From Numida meleagris (lineage: Eukaryota > Chordata > Aves > Galliformes > Numididae), in contig NC_034421.1 in assembly GCF_002078875.1 (NCBI RefSeq), positions 3,535,076 through 3,599,075 of the forward strand: a stretch of DNA of 64,000 bases, given 5' to 3'. This document shows positions 14,104-26,200 of the stretch, piece by piece (position 1 is the first letter of the stretch; every line of letters begins with the position of its first letter). The position numbers and the translations under genes were made by a program. The notes under the pieces were generated by a model. The model saw only the letters and a program-made list of their open reading frames with translations. It did not search any database and was not told where the DNA came from.

Positions 14104-14114
14104 GCGCCTGCGCA
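14104..14114. promoter_or_regulatory. NRF1-like site
   Basis: GCGCCTGCGCA matches the NRF1 consensus GCGCVTGCGCR. It is typical of bidirectional CpG-island promoters and lies between the two start codons. In CpG-dense DNA a chance match is possible. Confidence 0.5.
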
Positions 14115-14438
14115 GTGCGCTCTGGGCGGGCGACGGGCGTCACAGCGGCCCGGGGCCCGGCGGGGCGGCTGTTGGCAGCGCTGCGGGGCGCGAGTGCCAC
14201 CCAGCGGCCATGAGAGGCAGGAATCTCAGAGGGCCGGGCCTGGCCAGGTTCCGTTCAGCCTGAACGGCTTAATTTACGTTAAAAACTGCGTATCCGACGT
14301 GAGCGGCTCGCTCTCAGCGCGCCCGACCATCACGACACTCGCTTTACGGCCGGCGGCGGTAACGCGGTCTCCCTTGGTTACGGGGAGCCCGACGCCATGT
14401 CGCTCCGGGACCGCTCGGCCGGCCCCGGCCGCCGCGCC

Positions 14439-17400
14439 ATGAGCCGTGCGTGCGCGCTGCTGCTGCCCCGCGTCTGTGCCGCGCTGTCCGACCCGCGGCA
14501 GCCCGGCTCCGATGACACCTGCCTGGAAAAAATGCTCGACTGGTTCCGGGAGCTGCGGGAGGCCGGTGAGTGCCGCCGCGCTGGTGGACGGCCGGGGTTG
14601 GTCCGAGCGGGTGAGGGAGCGCAGTCGGGAGCCTGAGGGCTGCGCCGGGGGCTGGGCTTCGAGTTCGCCGTGCAATCGCTGGATATCCCGAGTCGGCGGG
14701 GGGCCCCGCGGATCTTCGAGTCCCCCGGCCCCGCACTGCGGCACCCGCACCCAACCCGTGTTTGAGGGCTGTGGCCCAGCGCTCCCTGAGCTCCGCGAGC
14801 TGCGGCCGTGCCCTGCCCGCCCCTGCCGGCTGCACCCCGCGCTGTGCCGGGCAGTGACGCTGTTTTCCGTCCTTGGACAATTCCCGTTCACCAGAGCCCA
14901 CCGTGAAGCTGCTGCGAGACAACCCCTGTCTGCCGGAGTTCTTCACCGCCGTGCTGGCGCTGCCGGAGCCGGACCCGAGCGTCCTCTCCTTTACGCTGCG
15001 GTTGGCTGGGATAGTCGCAGCTGTGGAAGACAGCTTCCAGCACTTGCAGGTGAGTTACGTACCCGCTTCTGCTTTTTCCTGTACTGAGGACTCCTGGAAA
15101 CGTACAGACGTTGTTTGTAAGACTACTTGCAAACGTGGAACAGGGTAACAAACAATGATACGGTTATGAAAACCTGCGACCCTTCTCCGTTCTCATGTCA
15201 AGCTGCTGTCATCTCACTTCTGTCTTGCAGCAAACAGTACTATAAATGCTCATACATAATCCTTCTCAGTTTCAGTTCAAAACATGACGTGGGATAACAG
15301 TATTTCTCAACAATAATTGCAAAATATCGTATATCCTTGGAGAGATCTTTACGATTTAAATTGCAATTACAGATGTAGTTTTCTGACCATAGTAGGTTGA
15401 ATCCTTGCAACTTCTTAAAGCCCTGTTTTATATGATAGACCACATCTATGGTACAGAACTCCAGTTCAGGAAAGAGATGCATGCAGCGTAAAGCAGCTTA
15501 ATGGAACTAATATATATGTAACTTTTCCCCAGCATCTCAAGAAACATACAGTAGAACCCTTACATTGCTTAGTCCATAAAAAAGAGAGATGTTGAATTTA
15601 AGCATGAGAATCTGAAAATTGTCTATTTTAGTGTTAATTTCAGCAAGAGAAGGTTTACCTACAGTATTTATATTGTTGACATGGAGCCCCTCTGCTCCTC
15701 TGAAGCCCCTCTGCTCCTCTGAAGCCCCTCTGCTCCTCTGAAGCCCCTCTGCTCCTCTGAAGCCCCTCTGCTCCTCTGANNNNNNNNNNNNNNNNNNNNN
15801 NNNNNNNNNNNNNNNNNNNNNNNNNNNNNNNNNNNNNNNNNNNNNNNNNNNNNNNNNNNNNNNNNNNNNNNNNNNNNNNNNNNNNNNNNNNNNNNNNNNN
15901 NNNNCCTCTGAAGCCCCTCTGCTCCTCTGAAGCCCCTCTGCTCCTCTGAAGCCCCTCTGCTCCTCTGAAGCCCCTCTGCTCCTCTGAAGCCCCTCTGCTT
16001 GCTGTTCACTCTGTGTGTTCTCTGCCCTCAGCAACAGGAGCTGTTGGCCAGGCTATTTGGTGAGGATGGGCCTCTGAACAGCGCAGCGTGGGAAGATGCA
16101 TCTGTGCGAAGTGGCTGGGTGGAGGGCGTGCACAGCATGGTGCAGCACCAGTCTGCCCTCCATTTCATCTGCAGTGGTGGTGAGTGCTTCCAGGACTGGT
16201 AATGCCCCAAATCCTCCAATCCATTTTGCTACGATTTTAGTGCTGAAAAATTAACCAGGGACTCATTTATTTCTTAATGCTTATATTTTGCAGTCCCATT
16301 TTCCTTACTTGGGTTTTTAAATTCTCCTGCTGTTAACACCAACTTTAGATTCCATATATAAAGAGGCCCAGAACACTGGGTTGGTACCAGCCTGTGCAGC
16401 ACGTGGTTCCATCCATGTGATGGAAGTGAGTACTGCTGCAGCAATTCCCTTTTTTCGTTACTGGATCTGTCTGCACGTGGTACAGACTCCTTCCATAAAT
16501 ATACTCTCAGCACTCCTAACGTTACTACCATTACACTGAAGTCATCTTCTGTTCCTGAGTTACTAAAACATGTGAAGATCTGAAAAATTTTACTTTCTTC
16601 TTTTGTTTGCTTCTACCTAAGGACTATCTGACTTCAAAAGGCAACTGAGACTACAAAATAAAATGTTAAAAAACAAACCACATTTAAGCCTCTGTGTTAC
16701 CTGAATTAAAATAATATACAACTGGACTGCAGCAAGACTCCACAATAGGAAGACTGTTGTTTTTTCCTTCATTTACTTTTGTTTTGTTTTCACACAGGAG
16801 GCATAGATGTGATCTTTACTCTGCAAGGGGATCCCAGCCTGTTTGTGGCTTCAGCTGCCAGTCGGCTGCTGGTGCACATGCTCACCCTCTCTGTAGGGTC
16901 TGAAGTGACTGTACCTCTCAATGCAAAGGACTGTGACTGGCCAGCATGTGCCCACATGATCGTAAAGCATATAGAAGACTCTCTTCAGTCCAGCTCTGCC
17001 TCTCACATCAAGCAATCATTAAAACTGTTAACTAGTCTGTTTGGCAGTTGTCAAGCTCCTTGGACTAAAGTACTTTGGTTAGGCATAGCAAAGCAAGTAG
17101 AATCCTTCTTGACAGAAGATTCTGTTCAAGCACAGCACATGCTGGCGGATCTTCTTCTAAACATGGCAAGGTGAAGATCTTGGATCCAGTGATGAGAAAT
17201 ACCATCTGTGTTAGTAGGACGTATGACTTACATTTCTTTCTTCTCAGGTCTCCTGTGTTTCATGACACTGAAGGCAGTTTTTGGGCATTAGTGACATCTG
17301 CTCTGGAGCACTTAACCCCAGTACAGTCAAGTCCTTTGGCAGTAGGAATTCTGAGGCTCCACCAATGGTAGGAGTTGCTGCTATGACATTTTTTCACTCT

Positions 17401-20400
17401 GCAAATGCTCCCAACATCTCTGCTGTGTTTCTGAGAGTTGTTTTATTCACCGCACTGCATTTTCCACTAAATTGCTTAATGCAGTGGACTGGTTGGTGAG
17501 AACCATGCAAGTAGCTAGCAAACTTCAGACACTGCTATTAGAATAATCATTTCAAAGACAGAAATGAAAAGAGCCAGTGTCACATTCACACATATACATT
17601 TGCATTTTACCTACAGACAGCTATCTCAGACAGAAATACAAAGCTCCTTTAACTTCTAAGGGCAAGGTTGATTAAGATAGATACAATTTGACTGTCAAAT
17701 CCAGTAGTATTTGGTTACTTTTCTCTTTCACATAAACACTGACAAGTATAAGAACTTTAACTGCTGTCCAGCAGAAGTATGCATCTTGCATACGTCGTGC
17801 ATCTGTGTTAACAGTAGTAGGAAAACAGTTTAGAAGGAAGCAGTATATAATTCGACTTCTTACTCATTGCAGGGCTACCTTAAGAGATGGATTGGGTTGC
17901 TCAGGGCCTTCCCCAATCAAGTTTCAGATATTCCAAAGGATGGGGATTCTACAGCTTCTCTGGGCAACCAGTTCCAGTTCTTTACCAGTCTCACTATGAA
18001 AAGTATTTTCCACGTATCCAGTTGGACTCTGCCTTGTTGCAGTTTAAGATTATTGCCTTATCTTGTTGTGCACCTCAGAGAAATCCACTGGCATCTTCTC
18101 CCTTTAGACAGTGACAAAGCATCGAGAAATCATCACATGTTAAATGACTATAGCACATACTTATTTACAGACTAATTAACATATGTGTCTTACTGACACT
18201 TTTACTTTTTGACAAGAAATGCCTGTGTAAACTTTCTTCTTACGCAGGCTTTCACTCTTCATTGCTGGATGAGGCTGCTTATAAATTCCAGAACCATTTC
18301 TCTCTTTCAATTAGCCAGGGAGAATCAGAAGAATGCTTGACTTGTGACAGTAATTTCTTTGCTGTCCCGTTGCTGGCTTTTTTGCCAGCACTAGTGTGAA
18401 AAGCACTAGTCTGCTCAGCATTTGGGGGTAGATGTTTCGGAAAGAGTTGAAGTTTTCTTGTTTTGGTAATTGCTGTTTCTTCCTTGAAGCCCACAAGTTG
18501 TGAGGATTAAGGCACTGACTGTTCTCCTTCAACCAATGGACTGTATTTTGAGAGCAGCCTCCCAGCCTCTGGAATATGCAGGTACAGTTGCAATAGAAAT
18601 GTTAGAGGCTAGTCTGCTTGCCAGTGTTTTAAATTTCTGGTGCAGACAAAACTGGAGAAAGACAGAAAAGTTGAGGACAGTAGCCGTGTTTGTGGTGAAG
18701 TGCAGCATCGTGCTGACAGTTGCATTTGAAGGGATCTTCATACTGCGTCACCTGAAAATAGTAACTTAAAAATCAAGTTTGAAGATCACTGTCCTCTGTG
18801 GTCACTAACGACCTGAGCTTCTCCCTTCTTTGACTCCCTAGGTTTGCTGGATGAGTCGGTTAGCGATCCCTCTGCTGTTGAAAGCCTCCTGTCCTCCAAG
18901 TCATCTTGTGCTGGTCTTCTGTGTCAGACACTCGCTCATCTGGAGGAGCTGCTCTCTGTGGTAACATTCAGAGAAAAGCAAAGCCTGGAGATCAAATTGG
19001 TCCAAGAAAGATAACATTCAGAGTGGTTGCAAACTTTTTGCAGTAGAGCTTAACAGTACGTGAAGAAGAGTTCAGAGCAGGTTCTGTTAGTTAGAAAATC
19101 TAGCACACTATACTCCCAATAGGAGAACAAAGAAATATTAAGTCTTGTAAAGAGGAACAGTACTTGGTTTCATATCTACCTTCACAGGCTTTGTTGCCAT
19201 ACATTATATCCACTGCAAGTATCGGTCCAGTGAAAAACATAAATGGAGCTGCTTTCCCAAGGAGTGAAAAGAATCTCCTTCCATTTATGCAATAGTTCAC
19301 TAGGAGAGAGGAACATTACTTGTTTTTATGTGCTTGTAGTTATTAGCATTATGTTACATTAAGGACAGTAGAAGTTGCAGCTTTTGCCGTGTCTTGACCA
19401 GAAACTCCTGCTCTGTATGTATGCTTAAAACATTTGCTAGAAACTTGTTTTTTTCTTTTTCCCTCCCGTTAGGCTTTTTTGCCCATGAATTTACCCTATG
19501 CATCTTTGCTGCGTTCTGTCGTGACAATATTGCAGTTCTGTAATGGCCTCCTGATTCCAGCTTCTCCTCTGGGAAGCAAGATTAGCCAAATCTTGGTAGG
19601 CTGCATCCGAGTGCAGAGGTCAGCTCTGGATGCCCTGGCAGCACTTTCTGACCGGAAATGTGAGTTAAACTTTGCACTTAGATTTTAATTTTGGAAATTA
19701 CTATCCTGTATTTGAGGCCTATACTTGCTTTCTTCCCTAAAACAGTATTATAATCCTGTTTCATGCCATATTTGAAGAGCTGAATTATTCTATTTTTTTC
19801 TGTTTGTTTTTAAATGTTTCAGGCTGTGACAGAGTTGTAGGAAGTTTATTTGACGTCCTTCTGGCATACCTGGAGAGTCCAAACACTACTCCTACTGTGA
19901 GTATACAGCTAAAGAAGGCTCCAAATCTATTAGCTTGCCCAGTGGAATATAGTTCTGAGAAACAGTCTGACAACAGTTATTTCTTAGCACAGTCAGTATT
20001 AGAATATCTAGAAGTCTGTGGGACTTGCAGGAAATGGCTGAAATGATAGCGAGCAAGTACTGGACCAGTACATTGGGTGTTGTTGAAAATATAGGAACTA
20101 CCATGTCTAACAGTAGAACCAACGTAATCAACTTCACATGGCCGTTAAGTAATGAAATCTTAGCAGTAATGTTTTTGTTGTCTTGCTTTATGTTGTCCAA
20201 ATGACTCAGGTGACAGCTGCAAATGAAAAGCTGGGGACGCTCGCAGTTTTTTGTTCATTTTTTTAAAGTTGAGAACAGGCATTGTCTACGAGTTGGCTAA
20301 AATGTGACATAAGCACTATTCATTTGTGTCTTACTTTTTAGAATGAGAGTATGTGCACTTCTGACAATTTCACTGTAGTTATGAGGCCAAAAATTTTTTT

Positions 20401-22998
20401 ATCTAGGATAAAGACAACAATGCCTTCTCCTGCAGTCAAGTAAACCTGCTTTATATTTCTTCAGGTTCTGAAGAAATCATTTAAAGCTATGTCCAAATGG
20501 TTGGTGAGCTTGCCAGGAATGTCCTTCTTCAAAAATCAGCAACAAACTGAGAAGACTTTGCAAGGTAACAAAGCTATGGAAGTTAGGACAAACAGCAACT
20601 AGTGGTACATCTGAAATCTGCTCTCACCTGCTTTCCCCACTTAAAGCACTTAGGATTCTTTTGTTTGCAGTTGTGGTGAATTTAGTTTTATCTGCTCATG
20701 CAGTGCTTTGAAGAATGAGGAGAGAAGCTCACAACATCAACAAAAGGGATCGCATCGGATAAAACAGTGCAGGGCTGTGCAGTGGTTTGGTTAGGTTTGT
20801 TACCTTTCACATTGATTCACGCCTCTCGCTTGGCTTTCACAGATGTGTTTCTGGTGCTGCAGAAGCGTTTGTGCAGTCCTTGCTGGGAAGTACGAGATTC
20901 TTCTCTGGAATTCCTCACCAACGTCATTAGAAACTTAAGAGGTACGTGCAGAGGTTGAATGGTTCAGATTGGAGGAGCGTTTCTTGTGATGTTATGGAAG
21001 TCAGTCAGGCCTGTGGAGCATCCTCTGACCTGTAACTTCAGGGGAAAGGAAGGATGGAAGGAAAAGGTAAGTTGAGATTTTTACTTTCAGATCACAGTCA
21101 AAATCTGTCAAAAAGATTTAATAAACTTACACTTTTATTCTGTTGAATTTGAATTGCTGTGTCCTCCTGAATGATAGCTTTGGCAAATTAAACTAAGAGC
21201 TGTTGGGGCATGTGTCAAAGCAAGCGATTGAAGTGCTTAATGGCAGATAATCCGTTTGTTTTTCTCAATTTACTCTGCAGTGGAATCAAACAGATTCCAC
21301 TCGGCAGGCTGGGGGCTGGGATTTAGGAGGCTCTGACAGCCTAGATCTTTTTTGCATACTTTGAATTAACTGCTGTTTCTCCACTCTACTCATTGCTCAA
21401 ACGCTGCAGCAGGAAGCACTAAGGCAACACTCCTATATTAGCTCTGTGATACTAGAAGAGAGGATTGCCTACTGCTGCTGTCCCCGTGTCACAGTGGAAG
21501 TATCCGGCACACACAGCTGTGGTAGCAGCCTGCCCTGCAGCCCCTCCCAGTGGTGCTGCCGTGGATGCATTCTTTTTCTTTGTCATAGGGCTTGACAACA
21601 GGAAGGGATGACCATTCTTTTCCTTCCTTAAACAAAAGTTGGTGTCTGATGGAGCTGAAACCACGCTCCGATTTACCTGGAGCAAATTTTTTCTCACCAA
21701 TAGAAACAATTGTAGATGCATTTTTCCAAACTCTAGTGTCAAACACGGCTTGACTGGAAGCCACCAAGCTGCTGCAAAATGGGGAGCCTGACAGGAAGCA
21801 TCTGTGCTCCTATGAGCAGCTGCCCAGCCTCTGCAGTGCCTCAGTTCACTGGCAGCTGCCCTGCAGTCAGCGGGCATCCTTGTATGACGCAGGTAACTGT
21901 TTGCATTGGAAACAAGTTCATGCTCAGAGTGAACAAAGCCTCACTTCTTTGCACTGCTGTCTCATTTACAGACCACGATGAGTTCAGGCAGTCTCTCCTG
22001 TCTTCTGAGGTGCCAAAGCTAACAGAAGATCTTCTTGAGGATCCAGAGAGCTATGTGCGAGCGAGCGCTGTGACTGCTGTGGGACACCTGGCCTTCATTA
22101 CTTACTTCTTCGTTCCAGAGACACCTGTTGCAGGGAATCAGTATAATAAAGAGGTGTGACTTCGTGTAGTCCACTGCAGACACAAGCAGAACTACTCATT
22201 ATTTTACTGAGCTTGTTGTGCTTTTGTTTGTTTCTAATGTTCCTCTCTGCTTTGTCTTTTTACATTTAGAAAACTGTGGCAAAGCTTCAAGAAATCTTGT
22301 CCACAGACCCAGAGGGCTTTCCTAGGAGGGCTGTGATGAGCATCTTCACCATGTGGCTGAAAGAGAGCTGCACGGGGCAACTGGAAGAGACAGAGCGGTT
22401 CGTCTCTAGAGTGGTCCAGACCACAGCGCATGACTTAGACTGGGAAGTCAAACTTGGTTGTTTGGAACTGGTTCAAATTTTCTGTAACCACATGTTTTGC
22501 CGATTTGGCCTTCCGGAATGCCCTTATGCTCCTGTCTCACCTGCAGTCACTGGTTCCATTCATCGGAATGAGCCACTGCAGATATTCTGCCGAGCAAACC
22601 TGTTCAGCTTCTTGTTTCGGTCTTTGTGTGACTGTGACAAGCCAGTGGGTCAGAAAGCCTGCGAAATACTGCTTGCCTTAAAATCTCATTTCTGTCGAAG
22701 TAGCACGATAGATTCACAAGGGACTGGAGATTTGTCTGCAGGACATGGCATTCATTGGTTACAGAGGACGCTAAGGCAGGGTTCTCTGCTCCAGAACTTC
22801 CCCACAGATGGTGGTAATGGGGTAGATTTTCAAGATCCAGAGAGCATGATGTTAGCTTTGAGAACGATAGACTTAGTAGAACTACACAGTGACCTAAATA
22901 AATGTAGTGACTATGTGGAGAAAAGCCCCCAGTCCCTCTTAGAGGACATCCTTGCTACTGTGGGGACTGCAGAGGAGAATGAAGCTGACTGCTACTAA
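14439..22998 (+). CDS. BRAT1: BRAT1, BRCA1-associated ATM activator 1 (complete, 13 coding exons)
   Basis: BRAT1 is a HEAT-repeat scaffold linked to ATM activation after DNA damage and to the Integrator endonuclease INTS11/INTS9. Exons: 14439-14565, 14895-15049, 16032-16179, 16798-17170, 17248-17367, 18490-18581, 18842-18960, 19473-19659, 19823-19896, 20465-20564, 20843-20941, 21972-22153, 22270-22998. They total 2,505 nt, 834 residues, close to the human 821, with all phases consistent and no frame break. Matches to human BRAT1 as I remember it include DDTCLEK near the start, [20 protein letters not shown]-like [41 protein letters not shown] and the C-terminus ending EADCY. I chose ATG 14439 because the protein aligns with the human start there; an in-frame ATG at 14397 would add 14 residues. 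It shares a promoter with IQCE. Confidence 0.95.
15685..15999 (+). repeat. 19-bp minisatellite with assembly gap, BRAT1 intron 2
   Basis: The unit AGCCCCTCTGCTCCTCTGA repeats in tandem: five perfect units at 15685-15779, a run of 125 N at 15780-15904, then the tail of one unit, four full units and a partial one ending near 15999. All visible copies are identical, which suggests recent expansion or homogenisation, and the N run shows that the array could not be assembled through. The sense strand is pyrimidine-rich and ends about 30 bp before the exon 3 acceptor. Confidence 0.97.
15780..15904. other. Assembly gap (125 N) inside the minisatellite
   Basis: An unresolved run of N with repeat units on both sides. 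Continuing the 19-bp phase across the gap would need a length of 126 modulo 19, so 125 is within one base of the expected phase. True copy number is unknown. Confidence 0.99.
17880..18130 (-). mobile_element. CR1 LINE fragment in BRAT1 intron 5
   Basis: The plus strand contains GGGTTGCTCAGGGCCTTCCC, then GATGGGGATTCTACAGC and CTCTGGGCAACCAGTTCCAG. This order is characteristic of the reverse complement of the CR1 3' region. The copy is diverged and lies in antisense orientation to BRAT1. Borders are approximate. It explains the open frames seen at 17867-18175. Confidence 0.85.
22270..22998 (+). CDS. BRAT1: BRAT1 terminal exon with conserved C-terminal tail
   Basis: The largest BRAT1 exon (243 codons including the stop) carries the last HEAT repeats. 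The region begins [20 protein letters not shown], includes [17 protein letters not shown] and closes with [16 protein letters not shown] and a tail ending NEADCY. The human protein also ends EADCY, and this C-terminal tail is reported to engage the INTS11 active-site region. The acidic linker just before it differs from human, so the terminal residues stand out as conserved. Confidence 0.95.
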   Translation, partial: KTVAKLQEILSTDPEGFPRRAVMSIFTMWLKESCTGQLEETERFVSRVVQTTAHDLDWEVKLGCLELVQIFCNHMFCRFGLPECPYAPVSPAVTGSIHRNEPLQIFCRANLFSFLFRSLCDCDKPVGQKACEILLALKSHFCRSSTIDSQGTGDLSAGHGIHWLQRTLRQGSLLQNFPTDGGNGVDFQDPESMMLALRTIDLVELHSDLNKCSDYVEKSPQSLLEDILATVGTAEENEADCY

Positions 22999-23221
22999 AG
23001 ACATCTTTTGCTTTGAGGGAACAGTGCTTGCACAGGTTTCTTGGGAAGAGAATTTTTGCTACCAAAACCTGTTGTGAGGAAGGTAGTTCTCTGAACAGAG
23101 AAAAAGGAGTAGTTTTGTTAGCTGTTAAAGGCGTTAGGAAATCTTTGTTTTAGTATTGATGGTTTTTCTTTTAAGTGTATTCTCTGATAAACTGATCTGC
23201 CCGTTTTATTTTTTTAAAGTA

Positions 23222-23227
23222 AATAAA
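23222..23227 (+). terminator. BRAT1: BRAT1 poly(A) signal
   Basis: AATAAA lies 224 bp after the BRAT1 stop codon and is followed by a T/GT-rich stretch (TTTTTAACTTGTGTGTT) suitable as a downstream element. Cleavage is expected near 23,240-23,260. Confidence 0.75.
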
Positions 23228-23259
23228 GAAATGCATTTATTCTGTTTTTAACTTGTGTG

Positions 23260-26200
23260 TTAAGAAACCACCAGAGCCTGCCTACATAAGGGAACATTAA
23301 AAAAAATATATGAGAAAAAATGTGAGAGAAGTCCACATCTCTGAGGGCAAGTACTGTGAACAAAGAAGATTACACAGCTCCTTTCAGCTCTTTAGCAGAA
23401 CAGGGGCAGTGTGAGTGAGCTCTGCTGCCTGATCTGCACACAGGTAGGAAATTCCAAGAATCATTCTCAGCACATTTCAGAAAAGCACTGGAAAAAGGAT
23501 TTGTCCTCTCCCTGCTCAGACTCACACTGACATAGCAGAGAATAAGTATCTTTGGCTCAGCCTTATGCTAGTAACAGCTTTATAAAAGCTGCCAAAAGAA
23601 TAGTTGTTAGTTTTCTGTTTTAATACACTGGACATTTAAAATTCAAGGAATAGTCTTTGCTAATGTATACTAACTGTATGAGTGAAGTAAAAAAAGAAAG
23701 CCATAAATGTCTGAGGCTGTTGCTTAAGCCTTGGATACGTGATATGTGAGTGCAGGTGAACTCATGCATACCTTAGAGGTTTCTTTTGTCCATCTCGTAC
23801 AATTTGCTCCACCTTTCAATTCGTACTCATCAAGGCTTTTAACAGCCACCCCACGTTACAGAGGAAGCCAGCTTCACCGCAGTTCTCAGCAATTAACAAT
23901 GAAAAAATACATCAGCAGCAACACCTCTGTGCTGTGTCATTTCCCTGCAGCACTGTGGTTTTTGTCCTCTGCTGAGAAATAAAGCACCACTACGTGTAAC
24001 GCAGCCAGACCTCAGCCTGTGCCAGAGCTGCTCCTCCATGCAGGACAGACTGCACATAACCCTGCAGGTCAGCACGCAGAAGCAGAGTGGTCATCCTGCA
24101 ACCGAGCCGTGTGCCTGTGCAGAACAGGGTGTTCCATTCATTGTCTCTGCCACGCTGAGGGAGCTGTTCTGGTTAAAGAAGACTTCTGTCCGACCACATC
24201 CCAGGGCTGGGAAGAAGCCTGTCACACATCTCCCTCTAGAACAAAGCTCCCAATGGGAGTTGCTCCCCAGCTCGTTGTGCACCATGCAGTGGTTACACTG
24301 TGTGCAAGGGGGTGTGTGCGGTGCAGGGCAGTGGTTCTGCTGGCCCCGCTTGGGGGTCACTCCCTGGTTGGACCAGGTCAGGTGTACCATAAAACTGGGA
24401 TCTTCAAGAGTTTGGGCCGTGGTAGGGCTGCTCATCTTCACATCTGTAAGCCATGGTGTACAAACCCCCTGCGTGGGACTGGTCCATGCGATTACAACTC
24501 CTGTTATGTGCCAGCGATGAAAGGCAGCAGCTAAAAAAACAACCGACAGCAGTTGCTAAGTGACAGCATCACCGTGTCCATACAGGCTTGGACAGCCACG
24601 GGGTGGGCGCCGGGAGCTGCACAGCAATCCCATCCTGTCCTTAGAATTGAGGAAAAAAACCTCTTTTCAGTTCCATCCAATAACCTTAACTGACACATCC
24701 AAACCAGTGGCACCAAGCGTGGCACCGCGGTACCTTCACTGTTGCTCACTGCTCCGGCTGCTTTCTCCCCATTGAACGGATGCACAGGAGCACACCACGG
24801 CGTGCTGGGCTGAACGGTCTGTTCTGATCAACAGGAAATAATGGCAGCGTTTGCAGCGATGGCTGTTGGAAAAGTCAGCAGCAACAAAAACCCAACAAAA
24901 ATCTGCCCGCCAGCTTCCCGAGCAAACCCATGGCTACACGTAACACTGAGCCGAGCTGTTATATCTGAAAAAGATGGTAACTGTTTCAGAGCTTCAAACA
25001 ACGTGCGTCCTCATAAACAAAGCATTTAAATCTTGCTGATAAGTGACACAAAGCGGTGGCCGAGCTGCGGAGCCTGCAGGGCACGATGGGATCACCTGCT
25101 CCAGACAGGGCTGGGAGCAAGAAACGAGGAGACCACGAGCACTGCTTTGCCTGGGTGGAGAACTGCTAAACCCCAGAGAGGAGAGACCATTACGAGCATC
25201 GTTGGCAGCTTGGTGCCCCCGAGGAAGGTACAGTTTGAAAAGAGGAAAGCATCAACACAAGCAGGCTCTGTACAACCGCTCGCTCACCCCGCACGCTATC
25301 GCACGCTGCAGGAGCAGTCCGAGGCTGTGCTGGTGGCACAGACAAAGGGACTGATCCATCAGCGCCCCGTGAACAGCAGGAAGCGACCAGGAAACGTCCC
25401 CACCCAGCTGCCATGCAAGGAGAGGATCACAAACACGGCTCAGCCGCCCGAGCGCACACACGCACAGTGCAGACACGAGGGACCACCTCTGCCCACCAGC
25501 GCGGAGTGAACCCCACCACTGCAAGCCACCGCTGAACCGAATGATGCCCCTGCCTAGTGGGTTCCCTTCCAGCTCCATCCACACAACCCTCGATTTCCAG
25601 TGCTGGGAGGAGCTGCCCTGACACTGCTGCCAGCTCTCACAGCACATGAGCTCACGCCAGCACAATCAGGGCTCAGCCAGACGGATAAAGCCGGCTTGGC
25701 TGTTGCCTTTGGTCACTGTCCCCATGTTATCGTACTGAACACTTCTGTTTTGCACGCTCCTCCAAAGGAAGATGTGAACTTGCTCTCTATTTCATCCAGA
25801 AATGCACCCAGCTAGCTGTACCTTCTCATAGCTCTTCTCCTTATTCCTTGGATTGCTTCTCCAGAGCCAGGACAACGCACCAAGGCGCTATGAATCAAAC
25901 AGCACAAAGACAACATCGCAGCGCAGACGAAGGTCTGATCCTCAGCAGCTCTAAATCAGCTCAGAGGTGCAGTCTGGCCGAGCGAGAGGCACGGCCCCAG
26001 CATGTGCTGCAGAGCGGCTTCACCCCACTGGTGCTGCAGGTAGGGCATTGTGGAAAGAAGAAGAGAGCCCTCCAGCCTCTCCAGTTCCTGCACTGGGAAC
26101 TTCTGCCCCGGGGGGATCAGCTTTGCCTTCCTCCTGAGTTTGGGAGCATCTTCCCCACCCTTTGTTTACTGCGATGAGATCAAAGATCCATCTCCATGGA

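Larger units (their letters stand above)
13780..14600. promoter_or_regulatory. Bidirectional CpG-island promoter of IQCE and BRAT1
   Basis: The sequence turns sharply GC- and CpG-rich here, against AT-rich flanks. The IQCE start codon (13974-13976, minus) and the BRAT1 start codon (14439, plus) are about 460 bp apart and diverge, and both first exons and their donors lie within the island. There is no obvious TATA box, as usual for such promoters. Binding sites cluster near the IQCE side: ETS at 14039-14048, RFX X-box at 14054-14067 and NRF1-like at 14104-14114. Transcription starts cannot be placed from sequence alone. Confidence 0.85.

Noticed and set aside
14274..15087. Large overlapping open frames on both strands around BRAT1 exon 1
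   Set aside because: CpG-island DNA is poor in stop codons. Only the frame that splices to BRAT1 exon 2 matches a known protein.
15685..15999. Tandem array considered as a CRISPR
   Set aside because: Units are contiguous with no spacers, and the context is a vertebrate intron.
15537..16034. Long repetitive minus-strand open frames with a 19-residue period
   Set aside because: They are the translation of the 19-bp minisatellite and the N gap. Because 19 is not a multiple of 3, every frame cycles through the same unit; the DNA is a BRAT1 intron.
17867..18175. Open frames in BRAT1 intron 5
   Set aside because: They fall within a degraded, antisense CR1 element.
24019..25665. Search for LFNG, TTYH3 or GRIFIN between BRAT1 and AMZ1
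   Set aside because: These genes are neighbours in human, but no segment on either strand resembled their proteins.
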